Below are positions 46,636 through 54,603 of a stretch of DNA of 63,673 bases, one piece after another. The notes beneath the pieces are model-generated. The model did no database searches. It was not told the DNA's origin and saw only the letters and a list, made by a program, of their open reading frames with translations. The stretch spans positions 1-63,673 of the IMG/VR virus record IMGVR_UViG_3300024320_000006; one strand, given 5' to 3'. Every line of letters starts with the position of its first letter. Position 1 is the stretch's first letter. The position numbers were made by a program, and so were the translations under genes. This stretch comes from a virus.

Positions 46636-48452
46636 TTTATTGTCTTAATTCTTTGTTTAAAATTATCTGGAAAGTATTCTAGTTTATTTATCAGATTTCC
46701 AAAGCAGGCATCTAAGATATATGTAACTGCCCAATCTTCTTTGTTTCTAATACTTCTACCTGCACCTTGTTGGATTGTTATTCCAGTTTTCCAATCATAC
46801 CAACCTGGTGATTTCTTTATTTTAGCACTTGTTAATGGATCTCCTAATGAAGGATAGGGTACTTTAAAAAATATTTGAAACCTACAAGTGTCATCTTTAA
46901 AATCTAAACCTTCAAGAATTGATGGACCCATAATAACTCCATTCATTGTATTCTTAAATTTAACCAATGCTTCTTTCTTTTCGCTACTCTTATTATACTC
47001 AATAATCCTTCTAATGTTCGAGGTGTGTCCTTTAATATATTGACTAAATTCATAACTTCCTGTGTGAATAAGTCCTCTGTGCCCTTTATGTTTCTCTAAA
47101 ATTTGATCTAACATCTTAATAGCTTCCGGTAAACTTTTATGTTTATGTTGCATTGACATCTTCCATCTATCAACAAATACAATTGGAGACTTCTCATATG
47201 TAAATCCATTAGATAGTCTGATAAATTTAGCATTGTCTATTCCCATTACTTTCATATAAGTTTTAGGTTCTCCGATAGTTGCTGACATAAATACTTTAAA
47301 GCCTGCTCTTTTGTGTAAATGCTTTTTAATTAGATGTGCCTCACTCAAACACATTAATTTAATTTCACCATCATGTAGGTTTTGATTAAAAACCATAGAC
47401 TCAATGCCTGTAGTTTCTATAATTTCTAAATAGTCTTCAATTTTACAATGAGTATCTTTAAGCCCGTCAAGCTGTGAAAATGCCCGTTGCCATTTCTTTG
47501 GAAGACTTGAATTTACATCAATTCCAAACTTTTGTTTTGCTCGCTGATTTAATTCTGCTCTACCTTTTAAAATGCTCCATAAAAACCCCTTTACTTTTGC
47601 TAGTTTAATGAGAAGTTTTTCCTTATTTTCTTCTATTAGAATTTCATCCATTAGATCTCCTATAAAACTTTTAGAAACTGCTGGGACTCTAACTCCTTCA
47701 GCCATCATGAAGTCAATCAAAGCGCCCGTTTTAAATAGGGAAAATTTTTTCAAAGAAGGAGAAAAATGTTGTTGAACAATTTCATCTATCTTGTGCGCCT
47801 CATCAAAGAAAACAAAGTCCCGTTTCTTAAAAGGAAAAAAATTATCATATGACTCTAGTATTTCATCATATCGTTCCGAGGACATATCATTAATAAGGGT
47901 ATTATGTCCTTCTTTCTCCATTTGTCTTACAGCCATTCTATAATTAACATAATTTTGTTGTATTAACCAGAAACTATAATTTACAAGGGTAACTGGCGCA
48001 TCGATCGCCTTTTTACGAGTGTTTAAATAGTCGCACATTCTGGCGCATTGTAGTCTTTCGGCTTGGCCATAAGAGTAGCCTCTCATCTTACATTCACCTA
48101 GGCTAAACGGCAGGCCATTCACTTCACAGTTGTAGTTGTCAATGCCTTGAATTGAGGGCCATCCTGTATTATACTGTGAGAAGTCATATTCGTATTGTTC
48201 TTGTAGTGTTTTATCCGATGTTACTATGTAGCCTTGATTGCCAAGTTCTTTAAGGATGTATGAGGACCACATTGCAATAATTGATTTACCAGTACCTGTT
48301 GGAGCATCTATAACAATTGTAGACTCAGGGTCTTCTATATATTGATTAACGATTGCTGTGATTGTTTCACGTTGATATTGTCTAAACTTAAAGTCTTTAC
48401 CAAAAGTTTTTTCTTGTAAGGCTTGTTCTATAATCTTATTTACTTGATCCAT
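46632..48452 (-). CDS. XPD/DinG-type Fe-S helicase
   Basis: 606 residues. PTGTGKS with Lys56 is Walker A, FFDEAHKIDE is the DEAH-box motif II, and QQGAGRSIRNKED is motif VI. Between them lie four cysteines, Cys109, Cys121, Cys136 and Cys140 (NCEVNGLP, GECKMRG, QCARMC), at the place where XPD and DinG bind a 4Fe-4S cluster. This makes it a 5'-3' helicase of the Rad3/DinG family. T4 Dda is unrelated. It may act on R-loops or forked DNA in replication or repair. Its start overlaps the dCMP deaminase gene by 17 bases. Confidence 0.88.
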   Translation of the reverse strand: MDQVNKIIEQALQEKTFGKDFKFRQYQRETITAIVNQYIEDPESTIVIDAPTGTGKSIIAMWSSYILKELGNQGYIVTSDKTLQEQYEYDFSQYNTGWPSIQGIDNYNCEVNGLPFSLGECKMRGYSYGQAERLQCARMCDYLNTRKKAIDAPVTLVNYSFWLIQQNYVNYRMAVRQMEKEGHNTLINDMSSERYDEILESYDNFFPFKKRDFVFFDEAHKIDEIVQQHFSPSLKKFSLFKTGALIDFMMAEGVRVPAVSKSFIGDLMDEILIEENKEKLLIKLAKVKGFLWSILKGRAELNQRAKQKFGIDVNSSLPKKWQRAFSQLDGLKDTHCKIEDYLEIIETTGIESMVFNQNLHDGEIKLMCLSEAHLIKKHLHKRAGFKVFMSATIGEPKTYMKVMGIDNAKFIRLSNGFTYEKSPIVFVDRWKMSMQHKHKSLPEAIKMLDQILEKHKGHRGLIHTGSYEFSQYIKGHTSNIRRIIEYNKSSEKKEALVKFKNTMNGVIMGPSILEGLDFKDDTCRFQIFFKVPYPSLGDPLTSAKIKKSPGWYDWKTGITIQQGAGRSIRNKEDWAVTYILDACFGNLINKLEYFPDNFKQRIKTIK

Positions 48453-48870
48453 TCATGTGTATTGGTTCTATTCTTATTACTTCTATATTGGCTTGTTCTA
48501 ATAGTTCTATACCTGACATATCCCTATATGTTTCTGAATAATATACTCTTGATATACCAGATTGAATAATTATTTTTGAACAACTAAAACAGGGGGCTGT
48601 TGTAGTGTAGAGTTCCGCCCCGCCACTCCCCATCGTAGATTGGGCAACTTTAGTAATAGCATTAGATTCTGCATGTAACACTTCAGGTTTAGTAGTGTTA
48701 TCTAATTCACAAGTGTTATTAAATCCTCTTGGCGTTCCATTATAGCCAAAACTTATTACTTGTTCATTCTTAACGAGAATACATCCAACTTGCCTTCTTT
48801 CAGCATAGCTTAATTTAGCAAATTGATAAGCAACTTGCATATATGTATATTCTATTGGTGTCTTTGGCAT
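48436..48870 (-). CDS. cd: dCMP deaminase
   Basis: 144 residues. HAESNA (His66, Glu68) and PCFSCSK (Cys94, Cys97) are the zinc site of cytidine/deoxycytidylate deaminases. dCMP deaminase makes dUMP for thymidylate synthesis and is a common T4-type gene; the length is shorter than T4 Cd (193), closer to the bacterial ComEB-type enzymes. It supplies TTP for this AT-rich genome. It overlaps the helicase gene by 17 bases. The upstream region carries a terminator for the previous operon. Confidence 0.9.
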   Translation of the reverse strand: MPKTPIEYTYMQVAYQFAKLSYAERRQVGCILVKNEQVISFGYNGTPRGFNNTCELDNTTKPEVLHAESNAITKVAQSTMGSGGAELYTTTAPCFSCSKIIIQSGISRVYYSETYRDMSGIELLEQANIEVIRIEPIHMNGSSK

Positions 48871-48886
48871 GTCTGTTTAGTTTGTA

Positions 48887-48922
48887 TTAAAAAAGCCATC
48901 TTTATTATTATATAGATGGCTT
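48887..48922 (-). terminator. Rho-independent-like terminator
   Basis: On the minus strand AAGCCATCT pairs with AGATGGCTT around a 12-base A/U loop, followed by a run of U. It lies after the small membrane protein stop (48954) and before the deaminase start (48870). Confidence 0.75.
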
Positions 48923-48953
48923 GATTAAAGTTTTTAAATTGTTAATAAATTTA

Positions 48954-49136
48954 TTAAGAATTAAGTTGTTGAGTCCCGCCTTCAACTTTAAGTCCTAATA
49001 AGAATTCTCTAATGGCAATACCGTAAGCAATGCCAGCGTAGAATTTATCTCCTTGGAATAGTAATAGGGTTGCTATTCCTCCTGCAATTGCGGCTTTAAA
49101 CCAAGACGCATTAACGATTTCTTTTATCTTATTCAT
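48954..49136 (-). CDS. Small hydrophobic membrane protein
   Basis: 60 residues. A charged N-terminus MNKIKEIVNASWFK precedes two hydrophobic segments (AAIAGGIATLLLF and YAGIAYGIAIREFLLGL). It shares its start base with the upstream gene's stop. Possible holin, antiholin or membrane anchor; nothing specific can be claimed. Confidence 0.5.
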   Translation of the reverse strand: MNKIKEIVNASWFKAAIAGGIATLLLFQGDKFYAGIAYGIAIREFLLGLKVEGGTQQLNS

Positions 49137-49759
49137 TAAGCTTCTGTTTTAGTAATGATTGAATTTTCTGGACCTTGAACTGGTTCGTTCTCAGATTCAG
49201 GTCTTTCATTCTCAGAAGTACCATATGCTTCACATGCTTCGTTACATTTTTTAGCATAAGCTTCTTTTATAGAATTACATGCAGCTTCATATTGTTCTTT
49301 TGTACAATCTTCTTTTTCATACATTTCTTGAATAACATTACATGCAGTTTCAGCAGCAAGTGTAGCCATTTCAGTCATGTATGTGTCTTTTGTATGTTCT
49401 GCATAATCATCAGCTTCATATGCCATTGCTTCATTTTTACAAGCTTCTTTAATATTCTTGTACATTTCAGCAACTGTTGTCGTATGTGTTTCTTCTTCTT
49501 CATTTACTTGAACAGATTCAGCAGCTGAGTGAGTGTGTGTGTGAACTGGCTCTTCTTCTGTTTCTTCAGTATCAGTAGTTTCTTCTTCTGTTTCTTCAGA
49601 GTCAGTTGTTTCTTCAGAGTCAGTGTCTGTTGTTTCAGTATCTGTAACAGTAGTATCAGTATCTACAGTGGCAGTATCTGTTGTTGGAGCTTCAGCAGTG
49701 GCAGTATCTGTACCTCTTGTTGAAAACTCTTCGAATGATAATATTTGATTAGTATTCAT
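49136..49759 (-). CDS. Acidic Thr/Asp/Glu-rich protein, internal or core-like
   Basis: 207 residues. It begins MNTNQILSFEEFSTRG, in which ILSFEEFS resembles the targeting-like sequences. Residues 17-70 are a very acidic Thr/Asp/Glu repeat (TDTATVDTDTTVTDTETTDT), then a HTHTH patch and a helical, cysteine-bearing C-terminal domain (four Cys in CKNEAM, ACNVIQ, DCTKEQYEAAC). Composition suits a disordered virion-internal or scaffold protein. A GATATATAA motif lies 25 bases upstream. Function unknown. Confidence 0.5.
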   Translation of the reverse strand: MNTNQILSFEEFSTRGTDTATAEAPTTDTATVDTDTTVTDTETTDTDSEETTDSEETEEETTDTEETEEEPVHTHTHSAAESVQVNEEEETHTTTVAEMYKNIKEACKNEAMAYEADDYAEHTKDTYMTEMATLAAETACNVIQEMYEKEDCTKEQYEAACNSIKEAYAKKCNEACEAYGTSENERPESENEPVQGPENSIITKTEA

Positions 49760-49783
49760 TTTAAAGTATTTTTTTGTTATTAG

Positions 49784-49792
49784 TTATATATC
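49784..49792 (-). promoter_or_regulatory. GATATATAA late-promoter-like motif
   Basis: Minus-strand GATATATAA starting at 49792, 25 bases before the ATG at 49759. Confidence 0.5.
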
Positions 49793-49820
49793 ATTATAAT
49801 ATATTAATATTTTTGAAAAT

Positions 49821-49848
49821 AAAAAAGGCAGCCTAGGCCACCTTTTTT
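49821..49848 (-). terminator. Rho-independent-like terminator after the T9SS-like gene
   Basis: On the minus strand GGUGGC pairs with GCUGCC around a CUAG loop, followed by six or more U. It lies 20 bases downstream of the secreted protein's stop and, with the upstream promoter-like repeat, isolates that gene as an independent unit. Confidence 0.75.
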
Positions 49849-49868
49849 GTTTAAATATTTAAATATAT

Positions 49869-50510
49869 CTAGAACATTGTTTGTTTGTACTTCTTTTCAA
49901 TACTTCTATCATCATATAGATATATTAAAACTTGATTGTTAACCTCATCAGGATTTACAATTTGTCCCATTAAATTATACACTGCAACTAATTTTTTATT
50001 AGTATTAGTATAATCTTCAATTCCAGTAGTATTGCCATTTGGATTCCCAGTACTAGGTGGAGTAACTACTGTAGTATTAAATGAAGGTATTTGATTCATA
50101 TGCCAAGTAATTGGACTATTAGTTCTACTCATTGTAAATGGAATAACACATGTATCTCCATCTCTTAAAAAAGAAAATAAAAATACTCCATATTTTTTTC
50201 TATGATTAGTATTATGGTAAAGAAAATGTATAAAAGGCACAGAATCCCCACTCTCCCAGCTCATATTAGTACTATCTAACCATGTTTTAAAATTATAATT
50301 AGCAGTATCTAATTGTGCGAATACACTATCAGGAAATGCTTTCCATCTAAATGAAGTAGCCCCCGACATGTTAACACTATCTAGATTTGAATATAATCTA
50401 AAAGAGTTTGTCCCAAATTGGGTGTAAGTTATGTTTAGTGCATTACAAATATCCTGTGCAGTTGTTGATAGTGTAAATAATGTAAATATTGTTATTGCTA
50501 TTTTTTTCAT
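49869..50510 (-). CDS. Secreted protein with T9SS-like C-terminal sorting domain (phage moron)
   Basis: 213 residues. MKKIAITIFTLFTLSTTAQ is a Sec signal peptide with cleavage likely after Ala18. The body contains aromatic-rich beta segments (SFRLYSNLDSVNMSG, HFLYHNTNHRKKYGVFLFSF) and a flexible Pro/Asn-rich linker (about 147-165). The end, KKLVAVYNLMGQIV, NQVLIYLYDDRSIEKKYKQ, looks like the sorting domain that directs Bacteroidota cargo through the type IX secretion system to the outer surface. The gene is isolated by a promoter-like repeat and a terminator. Surface display to alter host behaviour, for example superinfection exclusion, is inference. Confidence 0.72.
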   Translation of the reverse strand: MKKIAITIFTLFTLSTTAQDICNALNITYTQFGTNSFRLYSNLDSVNMSGATSFRWKAFPDSVFAQLDTANYNFKTWLDSTNMSWESGDSVPFIHFLYHNTNHRKKYGVFLFSFLRDGDTCVIPFTMSRTNSPITWHMNQIPSFNTTVVTPPSTGNPNGNTTGIEDYTNTNKKLVAVYNLMGQIVNPDEVNNQVLIYLYDDRSIEKKYKQTMF

Positions 50511-50511
50511 G

Positions 50512-50604
50512 TTTTTTTAAGTTTTAATTATAATACTAATATAACTATAATCTTTGACCCGTGAAAACTTTTTAACACTTTTTTTCAAAAGTTATTAACA
50601 ATTT
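50512..50604 (-). promoter_or_regulatory. 93-bp conserved promoter/leader element, copy A
   Basis: A 93-base element whose other copy is at 57631-57723: 78 of 93 positions agree, in three invariant blocks of 33, 12 (GACCCGTGAAAA) and 27 bases. On the minus strand TTG (50615-50613), 18 bases and TAACTTTTG (50594-50586) fit the Bacteroidota promoter pattern TTG-N18/19-TAnnTTTG. The element ends 2 bases before the ATG of the T9SS-like gene. Confidence 0.6.
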
Positions 50605-50607
50605 TAA

Positions 50608-51558
50608 TTAAACAACCATGGTTTGACCAGTATTAGTCTCATAAAATTTTTTATGGGCTAAATCTTCTAAGTATTTAATTAATGCAAGTTCTTTAGCCTT
50701 AGCTTCTAATTCCACGTCTACATCATAACCAAATGTTGGAATAGTTTCATAAATATAATCAGCATGTGCTCTATTCATAACTGAACTATCTTCATGTATT
50801 TGTTTACATGAACTGTAGTGTGTACATTGTTTAGTTCCTACTGGCCATGTTGATCTTGCAAGTTCAAATGCTTCTTTGACTGGCATTGGATCTTCATAAC
50901 ACCAATGATGGTGATAATCAAACATAACTGGACATCCAATCACATCTGAAATTCCTTCTTTCAAATCTTTTACACTGTATTGTGCTTTCTTGTCATCATT
51001 TTCTACAACAAGTCTACATCTTACGCTTTCATCTAGTGTTTTAAATATTTTACAGAACCTTTCCATACTTTCTTTCTTGCCACCCATTGTTGTATTGACA
51101 TGTATATTGATAGGTGCGTTAGGATTTCTTGGGAGACCCATGAGGTCCATGATTTCGCCATGTTGATTTAATTCATGTATCGCAGAAGATACTACCCTAG
51201 GAGTCATGCTAGCCAATACACAAAAATGACCAGGATGGAATGTAAGTCTTTGACCACCTTCAATAGCCATGTGACCTGCGCCTTGTAATAATACTTTAAT
51301 TCTATTATATGTAGGAAGATCTTTTAAATCATATTCAGTGGACCATGGAAACATACTTGAAGACATACGATAAAGTTTAATGCCATTTTCATTATTCCAT
51401 TTAATAATCTTACACATATCACTTACATTTAAGAGTGCAAGTTGACCTGCATATTCAATACCTCTTTCAGTAAAGGTTTTTTTAATCATTTTTCTGCCGA
51501 CTTTAATATCTTGTTCGGCAAGTGTTTTGTTGATACAACAATATCCGTAATTTGTCAT
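50608..51558 (-). CDS. uvdE: UV-damage endonuclease (UVDE/UvsE family)
   Basis: 316 residues. A TIM-barrel enzyme with conserved metal-binding patterns: NYGYCCIN at the start, YRMSSSMFPW, LTFHPGHF, INIHVNTTMGGK, LVVENDDKK and VMFDYHHHW. Members cut 5' of UV photoproducts in an alternative excision repair pathway. T4 uses the unrelated DenV. It lies directly upstream of the T9SS-like gene, separated by the 93-base element. Useful to a phage in sunlit water, which is inference. Confidence 0.9.
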   Translation of the reverse strand: MTNYGYCCINKTLAEQDIKVGRKMIKKTFTERGIEYAGQLALLNVSDMCKIIKWNNENGIKLYRMSSSMFPWSTEYDLKDLPTYNRIKVLLQGAGHMAIEGGQRLTFHPGHFCVLASMTPRVVSSAIHELNQHGEIMDLMGLPRNPNAPINIHVNTTMGGKKESMERFCKIFKTLDESVRCRLVVENDDKKAQYSVKDLKEGISDVIGCPVMFDYHHHWCYEDPMPVKEAFELARSTWPVGTKQCTHYSSCKQIHEDSSVMNRAHADYIYETIPTFGYDVDVELEAKAKELALIKYLEDLAHKKFYETNTGQTMVV

Positions 51559-51779
51559 TTTGTATATTCGTTAAAAATTTGAATTATCACATAAACAATA
51601 CATATTGGCCATAATAAAGTAACTACTACCTTTGTAAAGTTATCCCATTTTTCATTACTCATGTTAGTGTCTATTAATTTAGTGTCAATGTTACTCCTAC
51701 CAATCCAATCATACATTAAATCTACTAATAAGTTAATTAAGATTCCGATTAGTAAATATATTGAGATTGCTTGTAACAT
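51555..51779 (-). CDS. Small membrane protein, two transmembrane segments
   Basis: 74 residues. An N-terminal segment (ISIYLLIGILINLLVDLMY) and a C-terminal one (FTKVVVTLLWPICIVYVIIQ), with a polar loop between. Overlaps the UVDE gene by 4 bases. No family recognised. Confidence 0.55.
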   Translation of the reverse strand: MLQAISIYLLIGILINLLVDLMYDWIGRSNIDTKLIDTNMSNEKWDNFTKVVVTLLWPICIVYVIIQIFNEYTK

Positions 51780-51795
51780 TTAATTTTATATGAAA

Positions 51796-52029
51796 TTATT
51801 GCAAATTGTTTATTTCTTTAAAGAATTCAATACTTTCAAACTCTTTTAATAAATATGGCATCCTTTTAGATTCGATCCATTTTTTACGACTATGTTTCCA
51901 GCGATTCATCCAATCAATCGCAATTTCTAATTGGTGCCCTGTTTTACAACTTTGAATTACTCTTCTTACGAACTGTAACTCATTTAAAAGGTCATTAAGA
52001 ATTACTTTCTCCTTCAATCGTTCTCTCAT
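51796..52029 (-). CDS. Unknown small basic protein, 77 residues
   Basis: 77 residues, basic and Trp-rich helices (WMNRWKHSRKKWIESKRMPY). Its start overlaps the previous gene's end by 35 bases; a later in-frame start is possible. No family recognised. Confidence 0.5.
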   Translation of the reverse strand: MRERLKEKVILNDLLNELQFVRRVIQSCKTGHQLEIAIDWMNRWKHSRKKWIESKRMPYLLKEFESIEFFKEINNLQ

Positions 52030-52315
52030 TACAGAATTTTTCCAGTTTTTCTTTTCTAATATCTAATTGCTTAATAACATGATGTAAAGTAGAATCCATT
52101 GATTTGAGTTTTTTCATTTCCAATCCCTTTGGATTTCTATCGAGATGATCTTTTAATCTACGTTGTGCTTCTTCTAAAGAACAGTTTTTTCTAAATCTTA
52201 CTTCAAGATTCTTTACATATTTCTTTTTATCTTCTTTTAGTTCATTTACTCTAATTTCCATTTCATCAATGTGTCTAGTTTCATGACTAACGTAATTTAA
52301 ATCTATTGGATGCAT
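51995..52315 (-). CDS. Unknown charged helical protein, 106 residues
   Basis: 106 residues, very charged and coiled-coil-like (IDEMEIRVNELKEDKKKY, LEEAQRRLKDHLDRN, IKQLDIRKEKLEKF). No family recognised. Lies in a run of small genes between RNase HII and UVDE. Confidence 0.55.
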   Translation of the reverse strand: MHPIDLNYVSHETRHIDEMEIRVNELKEDKKKYVKNLEVRFRKNCSLEEAQRRLKDHLDRNPKGLEMKKLKSMDSTLHHVIKQLDIRKEKLEKFCNERTIEGESNS

Positions 52316-52321
52316 ATTAAT

Positions 52322-52552
52322 TTATTTTTTTACTGTATTATATTTATTAATTTTATATTTATGTTGCCAAGTATCTATAAATGAACTGCCAACTCCAACC
52401 TCATCCATTACATAGCTATTATCTAATAAAGGTTTTCTTTTTTCTTCTAAGACATCATCTACTTTAACGTCTTTAAAAATTGTCATATATCTTTTTGCTG
52501 ATCTATCGCTTTTTCTCCAAACGACTACGACGTCGGGTTTTGTTTCTCTCAT
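52322..52552 (-). CDS. Unknown protein, 76 residues
   Basis: The start at 52552 is preferred because ATG overlaps the upstream stop (ATGA); a longer frame from 52702 runs inside the membrane protein gene and is rejected. The protein begins MRETKPDVVVVWRKSDRSAK and continues VDDVLEEKRKPLLD. No family recognised. Confidence 0.6.
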   Translation of the reverse strand: MRETKPDVVVVWRKSDRSAKRYMTIFKDVKVDDVLEEKRKPLLDNSYVMDEVGVGSSFIDTWQHKYKINKYNTVKK

Positions 52553-52893
52553 ATTTTCCAAAATAATTGTATTAATAATATACAAAGTGCTAACATTAAA
52601 CAAATTGTTGTCTTTAAATTCATTCCTTCTCCCATGATAAAATATGTAAATATTGAATAAGTTACCATACCTATTGAAAATCCTATAAATCTTCCTGGCC
52701 AAATTTGCCCATCGTAATGTGCTGCTATATAACCAGTTCCTTTAATAAACATATATGCAATACCACTTCCTAGTAAGGCAATAAGCCAAGTATTTTTCTT
52801 AAAGAATGGCCATATAAATTGACCATTTGATTGAAACCAAACAAGTGACTGTGATAAAGTATAAAGCCCTATGCCTATTAATAAGTTTTTCAA
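52549..52893 (-). CDS. Membrane protein with about four transmembrane helices
   Basis: 114 residues, with hydrophobic segments near 3-18, 34-52, 70-85 and 94-112 (LIALLGSGIAYMFI, LMLALCILLIQLF). Similar short four-helix proteins occur in Flavobacteriia and marine phages but without known role. Overlaps the RNase HII gene by 4 bases and the next gene by 4. Confidence 0.55.
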   Translation of the reverse strand: MKNLLIGIGLYTLSQSLVWFQSNGQFIWPFFKKNTWLIALLGSGIAYMFIKGTGYIAAHYDGQIWPGRFIGFSIGMVTYSIFTYFIMGEGMNLKTTICLMLALCILLIQLFWKI

Positions 52894-53522
52894 AACAAAC
52901 TCGAGGTTGAGGTTAGCATGTGACTTATAAAACTCATTCTATGATGTTCAGTTGCTCCATCCTGTTTAATTGCATTTCGATGTGCACTTGTTCCATAACC
53001 TTTATTGGAATTCCAACCATATTGTTCATGGCCTTCGTTTAATTTTTTCATAATTAAATCTCTACTTGTTTTTGCAAGTATAGAAGCTGCAGCAATTGAT
53101 GTGTATTTATTATCACCGCCGACTACTGTTTCGAATGGAAGCCCGTTCCATCCATGAAATTGATCTCCATCTACAAGAATAAAATCAAATTGATCTCCTT
53201 TTATTTTAATTCCATCTAAACATTCTTTCATTCCAAATAATGTAGCTTTTAAAATATTTGTTTTTTCAATATAATCTACATCAACTGCTTTAATTGAATA
53301 TGAAATTGCATTATCTAACACCAATGCCCTTGCCTCTCGTCTTTGACCTTCGTTTAATAATTTAGAATCTTTAATTAATGGATGTGTAAATCCTTTTGGC
53401 ATTATAACACCTGCAACCACAACTGGTCCAGCCAATGCTCCTCTTCCCGCTTCATCTAATCCTACCTCAACAAGTTCTTTGTTCATGTAAGATTTTAAAA
53501 TAATGTGTTTTGCTTTATTCAT
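52890..53522 (-). CDS. rnhB: Ribonuclease HII
   Basis: 210 residues. VEVGLDEAGRGALAGPVV (Asp23, Glu24) is the characteristic RNase HII opening, KDSKLLN (KxSKxL) and ILVDGDQF (third Asp) follow, and a GYGTSAHRNAI segment near 170 is typical of RnhB. It cuts RNA in DNA hybrids, useful for primer removal. T4 RNase H is a FEN1-like enzyme instead, so this is an unrelated solution. The ATG at 53522 opens MNKAKHIILK; a second Met13 is possible. Confidence 0.92.
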   Translation of the reverse strand: MNKAKHIILKSYMNKELVEVGLDEAGRGALAGPVVVAGVIMPKGFTHPLIKDSKLLNEGQRREARALVLDNAISYSIKAVDVDYIEKTNILKATLFGMKECLDGIKIKGDQFDFILVDGDQFHGWNGLPFETVVGGDNKYTSIAAASILAKTSRDLIMKKLNEGHEQYGWNSNKGYGTSAHRNAIKQDGATEHHRMSFISHMLTSTSSLF

Positions 53523-53552
53523 ATGTTATTATATGAAGAAAATGAAAAATGT

Positions 53553-54245
53553 TTATCTGCCTTCGTTATCTCGCCATGCATCATACTTCTTAACAATATC
53601 AATAAGAATCTTGGCTCTAACAATATCTTTTTCTGTGAAGACATGTTCATTGACACCTTTAGTAGTTTTAATTATTTCATAAAACTTTGGCATACTAACT
53701 TTATTTTTTTGAATGTCATATTGGTTAATATCACCAGCTACAATTGATTTACTAGATTTACCCATTCTTGTTATAAATAGCATTAAGCTTTTCATTTCAG
53801 CATTTTGCGCCTCATCAAGAATCATTAATGCATCATCATAGGTATCTCCTCTCATATATGCAAGTGGTTCAAATGTAATAAAATTCTTTTCAAACATAAG
53901 TTCAGTCATTTCAGAACCTATGATTTTTTCAATATTAGATTTATAAGATTTTAAATATGGTGAGATCTTTTCTTCTAATACACCTGGTAAGAATCCAAGT
54001 TTCTCGCTACTTTCAACCATTGGTCTACAAAGTACAAGTCTCTTAATTTGTTTTTCACTAAACATTTTAAGTCCAATATAACATGCTGTAAAGGTTTTTG
54101 AGGTTCCGGCAGGGCCGTGACAAAATATAATTTGATTTTCATTAACTGTTCTTACATATTCTTGTTGTGATTGTCTAAGCTGTACTCGCTTTAGCGACTC
54201 TTGAATGTGTTTTTTTAACGAGTTTCCATTTTGTCTTTTTTGCAT
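53553..54245 (-). CDS. phoH: PhoH-like ATPase
   Basis: 230 residues. GPAGTSKTF (Lys50) is Walker A, LVLCRPMVESSEKLGFLPG and LAYMRGDTYDDALMILDEAQN (in parts YMRGDTYDD, MILDEAQN) include Walker B, and IVAGDINQYDI follows. PhoH proteins are widespread in marine phages; a role in RNA metabolism is suggested by its kinship to RNA-helicase-like ATPases and to neighbours like YbeY in bacteria. The function in phage is unknown. The gene sits 16 bases after a small protein. Confidence 0.9.
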   Translation of the reverse strand: MQKRQNGNSLKKHIQESLKRVQLRQSQQEYVRTVNENQIIFCHGPAGTSKTFTACYIGLKMFSEKQIKRLVLCRPMVESSEKLGFLPGVLEEKISPYLKSYKSNIEKIIGSEMTELMFEKNFITFEPLAYMRGDTYDDALMILDEAQNAEMKSLMLFITRMGKSSKSIVAGDINQYDIQKNKVSMPKFYEIIKTTKGVNEHVFTEKDIVRAKILIDIVKKYDAWRDNEGR

Positions 54246-54260
54246 CTATTGTGGTATTTT

Positions 54261-54527
54261 TTAGTCACCTGCCATAATAACAAGCTCTTTAAGTTCTTGT
54301 AGATTTGTACACTTCTCATATTCCTCTTTTTCTTCAAAGTGTTTAATAAGCAAGTCAATGTATTTAGAACGTTGACCAATACCATGTGGTACCTCAACAC
54401 TCTGGCTTCCTTCTTTATATACAATGAATCTATTAACTGATTTAGTATGGTTTTTACTTAACAGTTCATATGACTCTTCCATTAATTTGTCGTGATCCTC
54501 ACTGGATAAATATCCTTCCATCGCCAT
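54261..54527 (-). CDS. Small protein of the EYEKC family, paralogue 1
   Basis: 88 residues. Ends with DLLIKHFEEKEEYEKCTNLQ and ELKELVIMAGD. The same C-terminal pattern (hydrophobic-x-x-F-E-x-x-E-x-Y/F-E-K-C then a helix) occurs at 54786-55049 and 56674-57027. A motif GAATATATAA lies upstream. Function unknown; the invariant Cys suggests metal or thiol chemistry or structural pairing. Confidence 0.6.
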   Translation of the reverse strand: MAMEGYLSSEDHDKLMEESYELLSKNHTKSVNRFIVYKEGSQSVEVPHGIGQRSKYIDLLIKHFEEKEEYEKCTNLQELKELVIMAGD

Positions 54528-54542
54528 TTTACTTACTTTTAT

Positions 54543-54552
54543 TTATATATTC
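54543..54552 (-). promoter_or_regulatory. GAATATATAA promoter-like motif
   Basis: Minus-strand GAATATATAA starting at 54552, 15 bases before the ATG at 54527; one base different from the GATATATAA family. Confidence 0.35.
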
Positions 54553-54603
54553 CAACCACCTTTTATTGGCAGCCTTGTTTAATAAAAAAAATAGATTATA
54601 TTA

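Noticed and set aside
52553-52702. Extended N-terminus of the 52322 gene
   Set aside because: The extension runs inside the four-helix membrane protein gene; the ATGA overlap at 52552 is a better start.
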